A DNA stretch of 64,000 bases from assembly GCF_000516985.1 (NCBI RefSeq), contig NW_006917094.1, positions 124,001-188,000 of the forward strand. The letters run 5' to 3'. Below are positions 52,859 through 64,000 of the stretch, one piece after another (position 1 is the first letter of the stretch; every line of letters starts with the position of its first letter). The position numbers and the translations under genes were made by a program. The notes below the pieces were generated by a model, which had not been told where the DNA came from, ran no database searches, and worked only from the letters and a program-made list of their open reading frames with translations. The DNA is from Pestalotiopsis fici W106-1 (lineage: Eukaryota > Ascomycota > Sordariomycetes > Amphisphaeriales > Sporocadaceae).

Positions 52859-55534
52859 TATAAACGACCTGCGTAGTTCTGTTTTAATTCAGTCTTTTGC
52901 GCTGAAATGATATAATCGGTAAGATCTGGGGAAAGAAGCGTATTCCTTGAAAATATCAACCTTAGTGAGAGAAATTGTGGTCTAACTATTATAATATTAT
53001 TGATTACGCCCAGCTATTATGATCATTGTTTATTCACTTCTGAAATGCCCAGGATATATCTTACCGCAATCTACTACTTTTCCCCTCCTATAGTTTGCAT
53101 AAGACGAAACAACAATACTCAACTCAACCTACCAACATACTAAATGTGCAAGCGCAGCGTCTAATTTCCCTGGATGCAACGTATCAGGTTGCCAATAGGA
53201 GAGCGACCATAATGTGGTACAAAGATGAATGCATATCATGCATTATGGAATGCCAAGACATTTTCGGCCGTGCTGCAAGGCCAAGTGACACCTTCGGCGC
53301 GATTAGTTGGACCGTTTGCTGCACATGAAATATCGATTGACACCTAGGGTTGATCCGAGATGAAGGGCAACTTAGCGCTAGCCTCACTCTTATCCTCCAG
53401 AATGGCTACTACCTTCAGGGAGCGTGCCGTCTGTCCACCCTCACCATCCAATTGGAAGGTGGCCTTAGGTACGCTGCGATGTTGACATTTTATCAAGCTG
53501 TTATTGGATCATCCTCTGGCCCTGTTCATGCGCCGGCAAGACGATAAGTAAGGTTGATGAGGTGGTGCTCCGTATTCCAATGGATTGGAGGGGATGAATG
53601 TTTTCCGACACAAGGGGCAAGTACCTAATGATGCATGTACTGTGGTTTGCGGCGCATATTTTAGACCCTACCACGAACCGACGCAGGAGGGGAGGGGGAC
53701 TGGGGCGCGGGTCGGTTCAACAGCTTAGCAGTGCCAAAACCGTTGCCAATTCGCACCCTTGAAGCGAAGTCGACTTCATGCAAGGCTGAAACTTACATTA
53801 CCCATATGGCCACAGTAGCATGGACTCCAATCTTATCATTCAGAACTGCTTGGAGCATGTGGATTATGTTTACAGCGGTTTATCATCTTGGGCGAAGCCG
53901 AATGTCACAGGGTTAGGTGACATGGCCATGATAAACACAATTAAAGCAGTAATGACAGTGTCGCCAGGGAGGCCACTACACATTTCGAATATATTGGCAG
54001 ACTGATTAGGCAATAATTATAGAAAATATATCATTTACTGGGCATATAAATATTCAAGAAGGCTTTAAACCAACAGTCAAAAAAAAGTAACGAGGTGAAG
54101 TGATTTCGTCCCTGCTGGATGTCCCATTGCATGGTTGATAATGCATACACCTACGCGCCGACAAGGACCAATCTTATTGCGTGTAATGCGGGTGTTATCT
54201 TATATGCCACGTTTCTGAAATGAGATACCCATGCCTGCTTGGATTAACAAAAAAAGAGAATTCATCAAGGATTTGTCCACGAATTCTTCTATAGATTAGT
54301 CATTGGCCGGAGTTTCTGAAGTAAAGGACGGCTATCGGCATGGCAGAGATCGAGTAGGGTAAATGCAAGGCACAGGGAGGTTCAGTACGAAGCAACGCTC
54401 ACTGCAAGGTCGGTACAGGGTTGCCTTTTTTCAGTAGGGGACAGAATACATCTGGCTACTGCAGTCCTACCATTTGCCCGCAGGCTGACCAGCCCGGCCG
54501 GGCGACAAGACCCTTGTCGCCTCTGTCATCGTGTCCAATGGTATGTGTTTCTCACTCGTAGGTTGTTTCGCGATTGCTCCTGCATGGTGTATCGATTTGA
54601 GGTTTCCCATTTGTAGTGACACTGTAAAACCTCGTTCTGCCAGTGCAGGTCAGTGTAAGACTTGCAGTGTGTCTTGGAGCCCTCCATTCGAATAAGAAAC
54701 CTGGGCGCTCTCCAATGTCAAAAAAAAAGTTGTCTAGGAACCGACTCTTCGAACGATCTTGATATTGACAAGGGTGTTATCAAGACCCATTGCTTGTTAG
54801 GTCTCGATAATCAAATCGCTGAGGAGGTAGTCATTGTCAGAGGTGGGGAAGTTCCTAGTCATGGAGAAGAGCTGCGAGGCCCTCTTCAATGAACCTATTG
54901 ATGGCATTCGTGATCACCAGTTGAACCAGCACGCCCACTGATCTTGCACGCCCGCCATGGTGGAGTCATGGCGGATTTGCACCAAGAGTCGCTCGCTGCC
55001 TGTGCCATATGTTTCCTGGAATCGTATCTAGCTTCCAAAACAGATGTTTCTTCGCTAACCTCGAATATGATATGGTGCTTAGCATTGGATAAATTTATTT
55101 CATTCTTCCTTCCGTGCTTGTTATTTCATCCTTTTTTGTACATCCTACGAGGCCTAGCTCATTATAATCGGACTTGACCTCCATCAAAAGGAGTGAACCC
55201 TGAGTCTCATAGAGGCGAGTTTGATTGTGATTACGGAAATGGTGTAGTATTGTTCCCGATACTGATAAGACGTGCTGGCAAGCACGTATTGAGTGCCTCG
55301 GCTTGGCTTTGAACGTCTGTATCTCTGCCTATACGATGTGGTGCGCTGGAATCGAAACTCATTCGCCAAGATCTCAGCTTGACGCACGTCCGCTGCAATG
55401 ACCTTTTCGTTTTCGGTAGGGGTTGTGCATATAGTTAATGCCGGCAAGGTGGAGTTAGGCTGGCGTATTATAGTAGGTGTCTAAACTTTTGCATCCCTGT
55501 TATATACCGCTAAGGCGCTATATCTTATTAGGTA
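52859..55534. other. Gene-poor, AT-rich region
   Basis: 2.7 kb without a supported gene. A minus-strand stretch at about 54005-53876 reads as a hydrophobic segment (TVITALIVFIMAMSP) and may be a membrane-protein remnant. A minus frame at 55184-55447 is Arg/Tyr/Ser-rich and of unclear origin. Relic DNA is the best description. Confidence 0.4.
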
Positions 55535-55909
55535 GGAATCCCCCCTTTTCTTACAATCAAACATCAATGGGCTATTATGAAAAAGGAGATATATAAACTC
55601 CATCCTTGGCTCGAACACGCACTAGATACGGAAGAAACCTCTCGAGCACTAATAGAGACAGCGAAAGAAGCGTGGCATACGATACCACAATAGACACTCC
55701 GGAACCTTTCGGATTCTATGCCTCGACGCGTTAAAGATATCATCAAAGCGGACGGGTGGTATACAGATAACCATGAATACAGTATATGTAAGGGACGCAT
55801 ACCCTTGTGGAGTTGGATCAAACCGTACCTGCGGACCGCCTCACCCACAAATATTGCAAACCCCGTAATCCAAACAAGGGTGAAGGGCATCGCCAACCTT
55901 TATATATGA
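55535..55909 (+). mobile_element. Dead Tc1/mariner-type transposase fragment
   Basis: One reading frame gives HQWAIMKKEIYKLHP, then a 20-residue helical stretch, AWHTIPQ, an in-frame TAG (55691-55693), and SMPRRVKDIIKADGWYT. This is the C-terminal end of fungal Tc1/mariner DDE transposases, where a SPDLNPIEH motif normally comes just before the first block and the family ends near a GWYT motif. Here the SPDLNPIEH position reads like FLTIKH, so the last catalytic acidic residue is lost. The rest of the transposase is not recognisable and no terminal repeats were found. The frame stays open to 55909, but that part is probably flanking DNA. Confidence 0.6.
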
Positions 55910-56989
55910 CATCCCTTCTGGAAACGTGGTATCTGCTCCAAGGTATACGTTCAGATCGGCAATGGTCTCACATTTTCTTTGATTGCCTAAATTCTTTCTT
56001 GTGCTGCGCCTGCGCCGCCTTGCTCGCCTGTTACCTCAGCTCTCACATTGTATCTTGCACTGGCTCATGCGGTTGGCATTCTCTAGGCTTGCTAGCGCTA
56101 AAACTGCTCAATAAGACGCAGGCTACTGTCTGTCCCCTTTTGCAGTGGGTTCTTAGAAACAACATTTGCCATTGAAAAGCCTAGCCTCTCCATCAGCAGT
56201 GGTGTCCAAGCACCATCGCGGTTTTGGCAGTGTCCCTTGAGCTGTCCGCTATCTCTCGAAATCGATCTACTAGTGCCTTTACTGTATTCTTCCCATGCGA
56301 CACACGCGACTGCATGTTATCAAGATCTCTCACGATTTTGATTGCTTGGATCTGGGTATTGAGCTTTGACAAATACTTCTCCTCCGCAAGGCGGGAAGAT
56401 ATATACTTGGCTTCCAAGGCTTGTGCCGTCCATGATCTCTTCTGGTGGCGTTTATGATCGTGTTTGTTAGTACAACCTATGAGCTTGAATTCCCAGCGCA
56501 CCACCACCTTGATCAACACTTATTCCCAGCACTGATAGTAGGTATTCCGCCGCCCCTGTGCTTGGTGCCATTCACATCCATGAACTTTCCGGAAAGCCAA
56601 TGCACTGCGATTCAAAGTCTGGGGCCGCTGTTGCAGTGGGTAATTATAGGACCATACCCGCTAAAGTGCCCACAATGACTCGCCTTAGCTAACGAGCAAG
56701 CAACCATTACTCTATAGAGACAGTGGGGAACCATGTTGGCGCCTGTGATCTTTCTGGGATTTACTTTATTTTATTCATTTCGCCAGTCGTGCCATTTTCG
56801 AATTTCTATCTTCCTAGCTCGGCAGTGGCAATATGCAATCCTTTGTGTCATTGCATACACAATTTGCAGATATTGATTGCAGTCGTACTTTGTTTTGAAA
56901 CATGTCGGTCCTCAATCTGAGGACAAGCATCGTAAGCCATCCACCAAAGCTATTCGCTGATTCTAAAAGTTTCACATTATTGAAAGGCA
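55910..56989. other. Relic-like intergenic DNA with one polar minus-strand frame
   Basis: A 108-codon minus frame at 56193-56519 encodes a polar, helical, Lys/Arg-rich sequence (AEEKYLSKLNTQIQAIKIV). It could come from a degraded element or an orphan gene. No domain recognised, and the rest is featureless. Confidence 0.35.
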
Positions 56990-56994
56990 CATCA

Positions 56995-57060
56995 TGTAGC
57001 ATTCCTAGCTGGTAGAGTGCGCGTGCTAGCTATAACGTACCTAGTCGAATGCCCAATTAT
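56995..57060 (+). other. tRNA-like remnant
   Basis: Contains an A-box-like TAGCTGGTAGAGTGC and, about 25 bases on, a degraded B-box-like TAGTCGAATGCC. Between them is GTGCTAGCTATAACG, which recalls an isoleucine-tRNA anticodon arm. The acceptor stem does not pair well. It is probably a decayed tRNA gene or a tRNA-derived SINE head. Confidence 0.3.
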
Positions 57061-58571
57061 GCAAACTTTACTTCCTTGGAGGTCAAGCTTGCTGATCAGA
57101 GTCTCGGGGGCTCGCCGTCCTCCCGTGTGATCCGGGATAGGAGACGTGGGACATAGCCATGGTACACCCATAAAGCTCACAACTCACTCCTGGCTAACAG
57201 TATACAGGGGTTATTTCCCAGTGGTAGATGAGCCTGATGCTAATGCTGAGCTCTACGCATACCACTACATCGATCAATCACTACCGGATTCAAGGGCGCT
57301 CGTGCGTGTAAAGATTGTCGTGTTTGATTTAGAGCTTCGAATCCTTGGCATTGAAGTTCATGAACCCACCCCAGCACGGTTGGTCATAGATCATCGGCAC
57401 GAGGGTTCCCGTGTTGAGCAATTTGACAATCTCATCTTTGTGAGTCTCCCTTTATCCTGATGATTTAAGCTCTTGCTATGTTCCAGACGATTTCCACGGG
57501 CGTCGCTAACGAGTCATAAAAACCTACATAACCTACATAGTTGAGCGGAATTGGCACCGCGCTTGATCAGACTATAGCACGTAGTACGTATTTGAAGAAA
57601 CTGGCCTCCTGCTGTTCAATAAAGCTGAGAAAGGCTCTTGCAATACTGACAGAGTTCGGGGAGTAAAAGGGAAAACCAAGAGGAAAGGGGGGACCTAATT
57701 GTCAATCAACAAGAGTTTCGCATCCAGACATCGCTCACACATGCGCATTACAGGATGGCTATTTATATCGCGCCACGGTAAGTGATGAAATCATTGAGTT
57801 TATAATTTTCTTTCCCACATTTGTTGATCAATACGTACCAGTATCATTCTGCCACTTACAAGGGTCTATTGATGACATATCTCGAATCTCCTGACGTGCA
57901 TTACTCAGAAGAAGCAGACTGCCGTTACAGCTGCGTGGAACATTCAATTAGAACGGGCACTTCTACGGTCTTTCTTCGGTCGTCATACGTTGGAAGAGCT
58001 CGAAATCTCGCTCAAGGCGAATTGCATTTCGATCAGTATTGTTTGACAGGATCGTGTACGACGTGTGCTCACCAACATTCGACAACAGCCGCAAACTCAG
58101 ACCTACCAGCCGAAGCATGGTCGTACATTTATATGATGAGCCGTAATGAGCTCATTTGAATCGGGCTCGCGGGATGCAAGAACAAGTGTCGAGAAATCTG
58201 AATTTCGGTGATCCAATGACCTATCCCCCCGAAGCTTCACAATCATTCTGGGCCTCCCTTTCGCATCGCTGTTATTTCGGAAAATATGTCTTCGGATGAT
58301 ACACAGCCGGTAGTACAGTATTACACCTTTCTGTGATCTTCCATAACTAACTACAGTGACATAGTACAGGATTGTTATATGTTGAGAAAATGAGTCAAGT
58401 ATATAATATACTATTGCTCTGACTTTGCTAAGAGAGAAATCATTCAGATTGTTCAAGGCCAACCCATTCTTTCCTCATCTTGATCTTTGTACCTAAAGGC
58501 ACTTTCACTCTTTTGTAGGAAAATTTCGAGCAATTCTTATCCATACAATTATTGGCCATCAACACATCACC
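57061..58571. other. Gene-poor region with an orphan plus-strand frame
   Basis: A 104-codon frame at 57146-57460 without an ATG reads as protein-like in its core (residue run DSRALVRVKIVVFDLELRILGIEVHE, key features alternating hydrophobic and charged). It may be a remnant exon. Apart from the lipase promoter near 58400, nothing else is supported. Confidence 0.35.
58400..58408 (+). promoter_or_regulatory. TATA-like element of the lipase gene
   Basis: TATATAATA about 170 bases before the lipase ATG. The AT-rich context makes this only a moderate call. Confidence 0.3.
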
Positions 58572-59759
58572 ATGAGGCTGCTTAACTTTTGCTTCCCACT
58601 TCTGGCTTCGGTCAGCATTGCCTCGCCTGTGCTTGAGACGAACCTCGCACTAGCTGCTGCAAGCAGACACCTCACTACTCGTAAGCTGGCAATCATACGT
58701 ACATAGTATCACGGCATTCTAACATTAGAACACAGCCGCAGTGGCAGACCAATCAGACTTGGACAACTTCAAGCTATACGCCAAATATGCTGGAGCTAGT
58801 TACTGCAATATTGGGAACCTGGGCGCTCCAACGTTTTGCAAGGGAAACCTTTGTCTGGACAATACTACAACTCTCGCCAGATTCACGTGAGTAGACGCAT
58901 TCGAAAGCCGTACGTTGATTATTGACACAGAAACTCCAGAGGCGCCACCACCGACATTGCTGCTTATCTTTCTGTCAACTCGTACAGAAAGGAACTCGTA
59001 GTTGGAGTGAGGGGAAGCTACAACATCCGCAACTGGCTCGCCGACCTTCGCTTCCTCCAGGCCAGTTGTCCATATGGAGCCATGTGTCGCGTGCATCGCG
59101 GTTTCTGGCAGGCCTTTCAAGACATTACCGACGACAGCTTCTACGAAGCCCTCCGTGAATCCATCCACAACTACCCAGACTACAATGTCACGGTGACAGG
59201 CCACTCGCTGGGCGGTGCCGTCGCGTTGCTCCTGGGATCGTACATTCGTGAGGAGTTTGAGTCCGTCAATGTTGACATTTACACGTATGGTGCGCCGCGC
59301 GTCGGAAATGTTGTCTTTATGAACTACTTGCGCAATCAGCCCGGCAAGGAATACCGCATCACGCATTTTGACGACCAAGTCCCGCGCCTCCCGCCGGCGT
59401 CATACCTGGGCTACGCCCATAGCACACCCGAGTACTGGCTCCGGGACGGCCCCGCTAATCGGCTCATCTACACGCCCGAGGAGGTTATTGAGTGTACCGG
59501 CTACGTCAATATGGATTGCAGCGGTAGCGGCTACTGGCCGGGCGTGATATCTCACCTGTACTACTTTGTCAAGATGACCGAGTGTGGAGACGGTCATTCG
59601 CATGGTCACATGGATTTGGGAGATTTACCTCGTTTCGCTGAGACCACATGGAACAAGACTGGCTACGACAAGGATCTTCTAGAGCGCCTTGAGATGTTTG
59701 CACAAATGGATCAGCAGTATGCTGAGGTGGTGGCCGAGGTGTCGAACCCAACTTCATGA
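58572..59759 (+). CDS. Secreted class 3 triacylglycerol lipase
   Basis: Exons 58572-58680, 58736-58886 and 58931-59759 give 362 residues. A signal peptide (MRLLNFCFPLLASVSIAS) is followed by a short propeptide-like stretch. The alpha/beta hydrolase core has KYAGASYC near the start, VVGVRGS (oxyanion region) and the nucleophile elbow GHSLGG with Ser at about 179. Next come YGAPRVGN, HFDDQVPRLPP (catalytic Asp) and VISHLYYF (catalytic His). Fold and order match Rhizomucor/Thermomyces-type lipases (abH23). Cysteines CN-CKGNLC and SCPYGAMC are likely disulfide partners. The C-terminal tail of about 50 residues is acidic and longer than in the compact family members. It hydrolyses triacylglycerols or related esters outside the cell. 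An MFS gene and an AA9 gene lie just downstream. Confidence 0.93.
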
Positions 59760-60140
59760 GTCAGGGGTCAGGTTTCCGACTATCCCTAGCCATGTCGCTC
59801 ATAACCAATACCTTTATTTCAAGTGACCAGGTGTTGGGGTTTGGTCAGTTTTTATTGTACTACAATATCAAATTTAGTGAATGATAACGTTCGTATGACC
59901 TCGACTTGAACACCATTATGCTCACTCACATATCACGAATCGCAGATCCCTTGCCAAGATGCTTGTTAGAGTTTTCCGTAAGTGCATGGATCATGCCATA
60001 ACGCTGTGGCGGCCAAGGTTGGATAGAAACCCCGCAGACAAAGTAAATAGCGGTATGCATGAAATAAGGTCGCTGACTCCTATCTGAACCACTCGCACAG
60101 CCTTCAAACCACCGCGAAGGAGTACGGGAGCAACACCACG
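59760..60140. other. Tandem intergenic region
   Basis: Between the lipase and MFS genes. No distinct element recognised. Confidence 0.45.
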
Positions 60141-61745
60141 ATGTCTTCTCAAAACGTCTTATCTCATGTTTCGGAACCTATAGCAATTGCACCAGAAAAG
60201 CATCACCCTCGAGAGAGTCACGTCGTCGAGCATGGAGCACCGGAGCAGGAGACACTCGTAGACTTTGATGGTGAAGACGACTCGTCCAACCCAAAGAATT
60301 GGTCGCGCAAACGAAAATGGACTCTTGTTATAATTGTTTCTTTATTGGATTTTGCAGTGTAAGTTCTCACTTGGGTAAGAAGGAGTTAATCTCTCTAACC
60401 CCATGAACACAGTAACCTAGGTGTAATCATCAGTGCACCACTTGGGCCCCAGATCCTCGCCGAGTTCAAGGAAGAGGGGACCTCGTACTTGACACTAATT
60501 ATCACAATATGGGAACTGGGTGAGATTCTCGGACCGCTGATTGTAGCGCCGCTATCCGAACTCTACGGGCGGTTCTACATATACCATGCCGGCACCATTC
60601 TTTTCATCTTGTTTTCGGCAGCTTGCGCTCTAAGTACAAACATCCACATGTTGGTAGCATTTCGATTCTTAAACGGCATGGCAGTGGTATCGACCGCTCT
60701 GAATCCGAGCACCGTCGGCGACTTGTTTCCAGTTGAGCAGCGCGGCAAAGCCATGGCAATAGTGGGATTGGCACCCATGCTAGGGCCCGTCGTTGGTCCA
60801 ATTCTGGGGGGATACGTAGGTCAAGCGTTGGGGTGGAGGTGGTGCTTCTGGGTCATGACAATTCTATGCGGCCTCATTGAACTATGCTTTCTGCTGTCTC
60901 TGCGCGAGACGTATGTTGTTCAAATTTTGAAGAGCAAAGCCATACGCCTCAGAAAGGCAACGCACAACCCGAATTGGAGGTCCAGGTACGAAACCAACTA
61001 CAGCGCGCTCAAGGTTGTCAGAGAGTCTTGTCTTAGACCTCTAGTTCTACTTTTTACCTCTCCCGCCTTGTTCCTGATATCATTATACCTTGGAATTGTC
61101 TATGGTTACATCTACCTGGTGGCGACCACCCTCACCAGCGTGTTTGAAAGCGTCTATGACTTTTCATCAAGCCAGGCTGGGCTCAGCTTCTTAGGGCTAG
61201 GTGAGTCACGATGCGCTTCTTTTGTCTAATAACAATACTCATCCATAAACTATTTAGGAATTGGCTGTGTGGTTGGCGTTTTCCTGTGCAGCGCCACTCT
61301 TGACATTTGGGTGCGTCGGCAATCAAAATCAGGCCAGGTACAGCCTGAGCAACGTCTACCACCCCTCATAGTTGGCGGCCTCATCTTACCAATGGCCCTG
61401 TTCTTCTATGGTTGGACAACCGAGTTTCACGTTCACTACATGGCGCCCATTATGGCAACAGGCATGATCGGCGTCGGTCTCGTGTCCACCACGATTCCTG
61501 TCCGGAGTTACTTGGTCGACGCTTTCGGGCTACATTCTGCCAGTGCAATTGCTGGTTCAGCTGCCTTTCGAAACCTCTGTGGCACCTTGATTCCACTCTC
61601 AGGACCACCTTTATACAGACGCCTCGGGCTGGGCTGGGGAAACTCCGTGCTAGGGTTCATTGCTCTGGCGACCATTCCAGTGCCTATATTTCTGATGAAA
61701 TTTGGTCATCGTCTTAGGAGAAATAGTGAGCAAAAATATACCTAG
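60141..61745 (+). CDS. MFS transporter, DHA1 (drug:H+ antiporter-1) type
   Basis: Exons 60141-60358, 60413-61200 and 61258-61745 join in phase to 497 residues. The acidic cytoplasmic N-terminus ends in SSNPKNWSRKRKW, the usual entry of fungal DHA1 carriers. Twelve membrane helices can be counted. Motif A-like PLSELYGRF follows helix 2. The helix 4 region is FRFLNGMAVVSTALNPSTVGDLFP, and antiporter motif C appears as GPVVGPILGGYVGQ in helix 5. A central loop of about 55 residues (KATHNPNWRSRYETN) separates the halves. The substrate is unknown; related proteins export azoles, mycotoxins or secondary metabolites. It is in tandem with a secreted lipase and convergent to an AA9 gene. Confidence 0.9.
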
Positions 61746-62172
61746 CAGCTTTTGAAGCTCGGATCTTAGGAACCATCATCATCCAAGCGATGTATTGACT
61801 ACTATCCTTGGTTCATAGACTTTGATCACCAACCGCCATATCGCCCAAAATATTCCAGATTCACAGCAAATCTGTTTTGGTGGGGTAGGCACAAAAAAGT
61901 GTTATTTAAATAGTGGTGATGAGAAGAAGAATATATACAAGAATTGACTCTAAGCGACAGCGCCTGTCGAGAGGTCCTTGTGATGTGGATCGTACACAGC
62001 CGCCGCGACAAGTAGCCCTAAGCATTCGACTAAACTTGCAAGCTTGCAAAGTGCCTTGACATAGCATACCCATTTGTCATAAAAAATTTCCTTAGCTCCC
62101 GTCGTAGCCAAGAAGCCCCAGAATACCCAGGTCAAGCTTCGCGACCAAGCTCAGCAAACATTTTGGGCATGT
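61746..62172. other. Convergent 3' flanks
   Basis: Between MFS and AA9 3' ends. Nothing supported. Confidence 0.45.
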
Positions 62173-63176
62173 CTAGTGCTTCGAAGACTTGCATCCAGAG
62201 CTCGCGACAGCAGATGAGCTAACTGCGACCGAGCTGGTCGTGTCAGAGGAAGCTGCAACTGCAGAGGTCGACGAGGTAGAGGATGAGCTACCAAATACAT
62301 CATCTCCGATGGGGGTAAGAGCAATGTCAGCCTCGATCTGGCTGGCGTCGTCGACCCAAAGGTTGAGGCCGTTGAAGAGCTCCATAGACTCAGTGTAGAG
62401 ACCAGGAATCTGGTAAGTCGTGGAAGGAGTGCCGGAGCCGGAGCCAGAGACCTTGACTTGGGCGCAGCTAAGATGATTTGTGTCAGATGAGCTTTCATAT
62501 TCGGAGCAGATATCCTGAGAAACTCACCTGTAGAAGAACTCGGCCTCATCGTTCTGAGCACCATGAAGACCAACATGCTCGGCGCGAACGAGGTACTCGC
62601 CGGCAGGGGTGTCTGCAGGAATCTGGAACTCAAATTGGGACATGCCATATGCGCACCAAGCGTCTTTGGTCAGGTCACCACTTTCGTCACAGAGAGTCAC
62701 CTCGTAGATCTTGAACCAGTCACCATCACCCTCGTATTCCTGGACATTTCCAGTTGGCGCCTTGGACATGTCTATAGAGAAGAGACCAGTCAGCAATTAT
62801 TCACTTATGTCTCATAATTTCTCGTTTCATAGTATATAAACGTACAAACTTGACCGGGTCCAGGGTGCGCAATGCTACCATCGTAGAAGAGCTTCATGGC
62901 AATGGTGTCACCCGCCGCAACATCGGCAACCTCAGTGTTGGCAGCATTGCTGAAAGATCCCAGGTTGCAGCGGAAATCGCTGTCACTGGGAGTGAGGTTG
63001 TCATAGGTGTTGGTGAACTTGGTCGGCATGTAGTTCTCGGTTCTGGTCGTCTGGCGAATGTACTGCCAGTCATCGGAAGCAACACCGTTCAGAACAAGCT
63101 TGCTGAAGATGTAGTGCGCATCAGCGACGCGTGCCAGCGCAGCAGCCATGGCAACGAAATTGGCGGAGTGCTTCAT
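62173..63176 (-). CDS. AA9 lytic polysaccharide monooxygenase
   Basis: Exons 63176-62846, 62771-62528 and 62467-62173 join in phase to 289 residues. A signal peptide of 20 residues ends so that His21 becomes the mature N-terminus, the first arm of the copper histidine brace. The second brace His is in SIAHPGPGQVY (His104), and the axial Tyr is in FFYRSCAQVKV (Tyr191). The AA9 pattern EHVGLHGAQ precedes it, with second-shell His180. The domain ends near residue 235. A Ser/Ala/Thr-rich tail of about 40 residues follows, without CBM1 or GPI signal, ending CKSSKH. The enzyme oxidatively cleaves cellulose or related glucans using an electron donor. The usual second-shell Gln before the Tyr appears to be Phe189. 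Confidence 0.93.
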
Positions 63177-64000
63177 GATGGCGGAGTGAAACGAGAGTCT
63201 GTGAAGAAACGAATGATAAGAATAGACAAGTTAGCTACACCAGGTAGGTTTGAAGCAATGGGAATTGAAAGAGAGACGATGAATGTTCTGTGCCCGAATT
63301 GGATATCATGTTGTTGAATATCGAAGCTGAAATAGATATTTGTAGCCAGTGGCCATCATTGCCAGAGGTCATCATGATATCAAAAGTCTACTTGGCGATG
63401 TTTGAGATAAACTCTGCTCTAGAATGTTCCCGCAGTATTCTGAGTTGACTTGACTCCGTGAAATTTCGCAAGCATCAGGCATTTGCAACAGTTCATACTA
63501 GGCTAAGATCACAGGAGGAAGCAAAGTTTAAAAAATCTAATTACTACAGGAGAATTGAATTGAACTGCCGATGATGTCGAGCTACACGAGTTATACGAGT
63601 GATACGAACTTTTACGAGTTTTACCAGTTATGGAGCTACAGGGGACTTAATCCATGTATGGCTTGAAGGGGAGCCACTTTGAAGTTTCATATAAAGGATT
63701 GTCCCACGGTGTCGGAGGGGCATAGCGGCTATATATGCTCAAGCAGCCGCCCAACCGCCAGGACCTGGCACCTTGGCTTCGTATTCATCATTAATCTAAA
63801 GCTGGGGATTCGGAGAATTTTATCCCAAGACGTTTGAAAAGCTGATTAATATAGGTTCTAATTGGTTGGCAGATGAGTAAGTCCCGCTTCTTTACGCCAT
63901 CTAGCCAAAGACACTGGCCGTTGTGGAACTTTCTTGGCATCTTGAATAGGTAATCGCATCATATGGAGGCTTCAGCCGCTGGAGATATCGGCTTGCCCAG
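63177..64000. other. 5' flank of the AA9 gene
   Basis: Upstream region of the AA9 gene up to the window end. It contains a GGCTAA site (63501-63506) and a short run of ACGAGTT-like tandem words at about 63585-63625. No gene. Confidence 0.45.
63501..63506 (+). promoter_or_regulatory. Possible XlnR/XYR1 site upstream of the AA9 gene
   Basis: GGCTAA about 325 bases before the AA9 start. It matches the known core of the cellulase/xylanase activator in filamentous ascomycetes. One short motif is weak evidence. Confidence 0.25.

Noticed and set aside
58800..59378. 192-codon minus-strand frame
   Set aside because: Antisense to the lipase gene.
62850..63317. 155-codon plus-strand frame
   Set aside because: Antisense to the first AA9 exon.
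1..64000. CRISPR arrays, rRNA genes, bacterial operons or viral genes
   Set aside because: None seen. The repeats present are coding minisatellites, and gene structure is eukaryotic throughout.

Overview
The window looks like nuclear DNA of a filamentous ascomycete (Pezizomycotina). Sordariomycetes, probably Hypocreales, is my best guess from how the proteins read; the genus cannot be told from sequence alone. The evidence is many genes with short GT-AG introns (about 50-160 bases, donors near GTAAGT/GTATGT/GTGAGT, branch sites near CTAAC/CTAAT), fungal-only families (CFEM/Pth11-like receptor, AA9 polysaccharide monooxygenase, DUF3433-like protein, MIC12) and the lack of operons. All gene models are my own splicing by eye. 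Where every exon phase closes and the protein matches a family end to end, I trust them to the base.

Layout. 0-7 kb: 5' end of a possible P-loop kinase gene (cut by the window edge), a conserved 139-residue protein, a PRELI/UPS2-like lipid carrier, a membrane-anchored glycosyltransferase and a small secreted cysteine protein. 7-14 kb: methionine aminopeptidase 2 between two gene-poor stretches. 14-24 kb: a Gfo/Idh/MocA oxidoreductase, a CorA-like membrane protein, an NPP1/NLP-family secreted necrosis-inducing-like protein and a salicylate-hydroxylase-like FAD monooxygenase. 24-32 kb: RAE1/GLE2, a conserved unknown protein and gamma-tubulin. 32-37 kb: a small hydrophilic protein, then two adjacent disordered, repeat-rich proteins I cannot assign. 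37-43.5 kb: a dense housekeeping block made of two head-to-head pairs, MIC12 with mitochondrial ribosomal protein bL17m, and UTP25 with eIF3f. 44-53 kb: a cupin, an orphan Ser-rich protein, a complete CFEM/Pth11-like seven-helix receptor, a decayed DUF3433-like gene and a four-helix membrane protein. 53-58.5 kb: gene-poor DNA with a dead Tc1/mariner fragment and a tRNA-like remnant. 58.5-64 kb: class 3 lipase, DHA1-type MFS transporter and AA9 monooxygenase.

How the genes relate. Core cell functions (translation, ribosome assembly, mRNA export, microtubule nucleation, mitochondrial membranes) are mixed with host- or substrate-facing genes: secreted protein, NLP, putative salicylate-degrading enzyme, CFEM receptor, lipase, transporter and AA9 enzyme. 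The secreted set is scattered rather than a tight cluster. The NLP and monooxygenase genes are direct neighbours and co-oriented, and form the most suggestive functional pair. The least explained material is the disordered pair at 33.2-36.8 kb.
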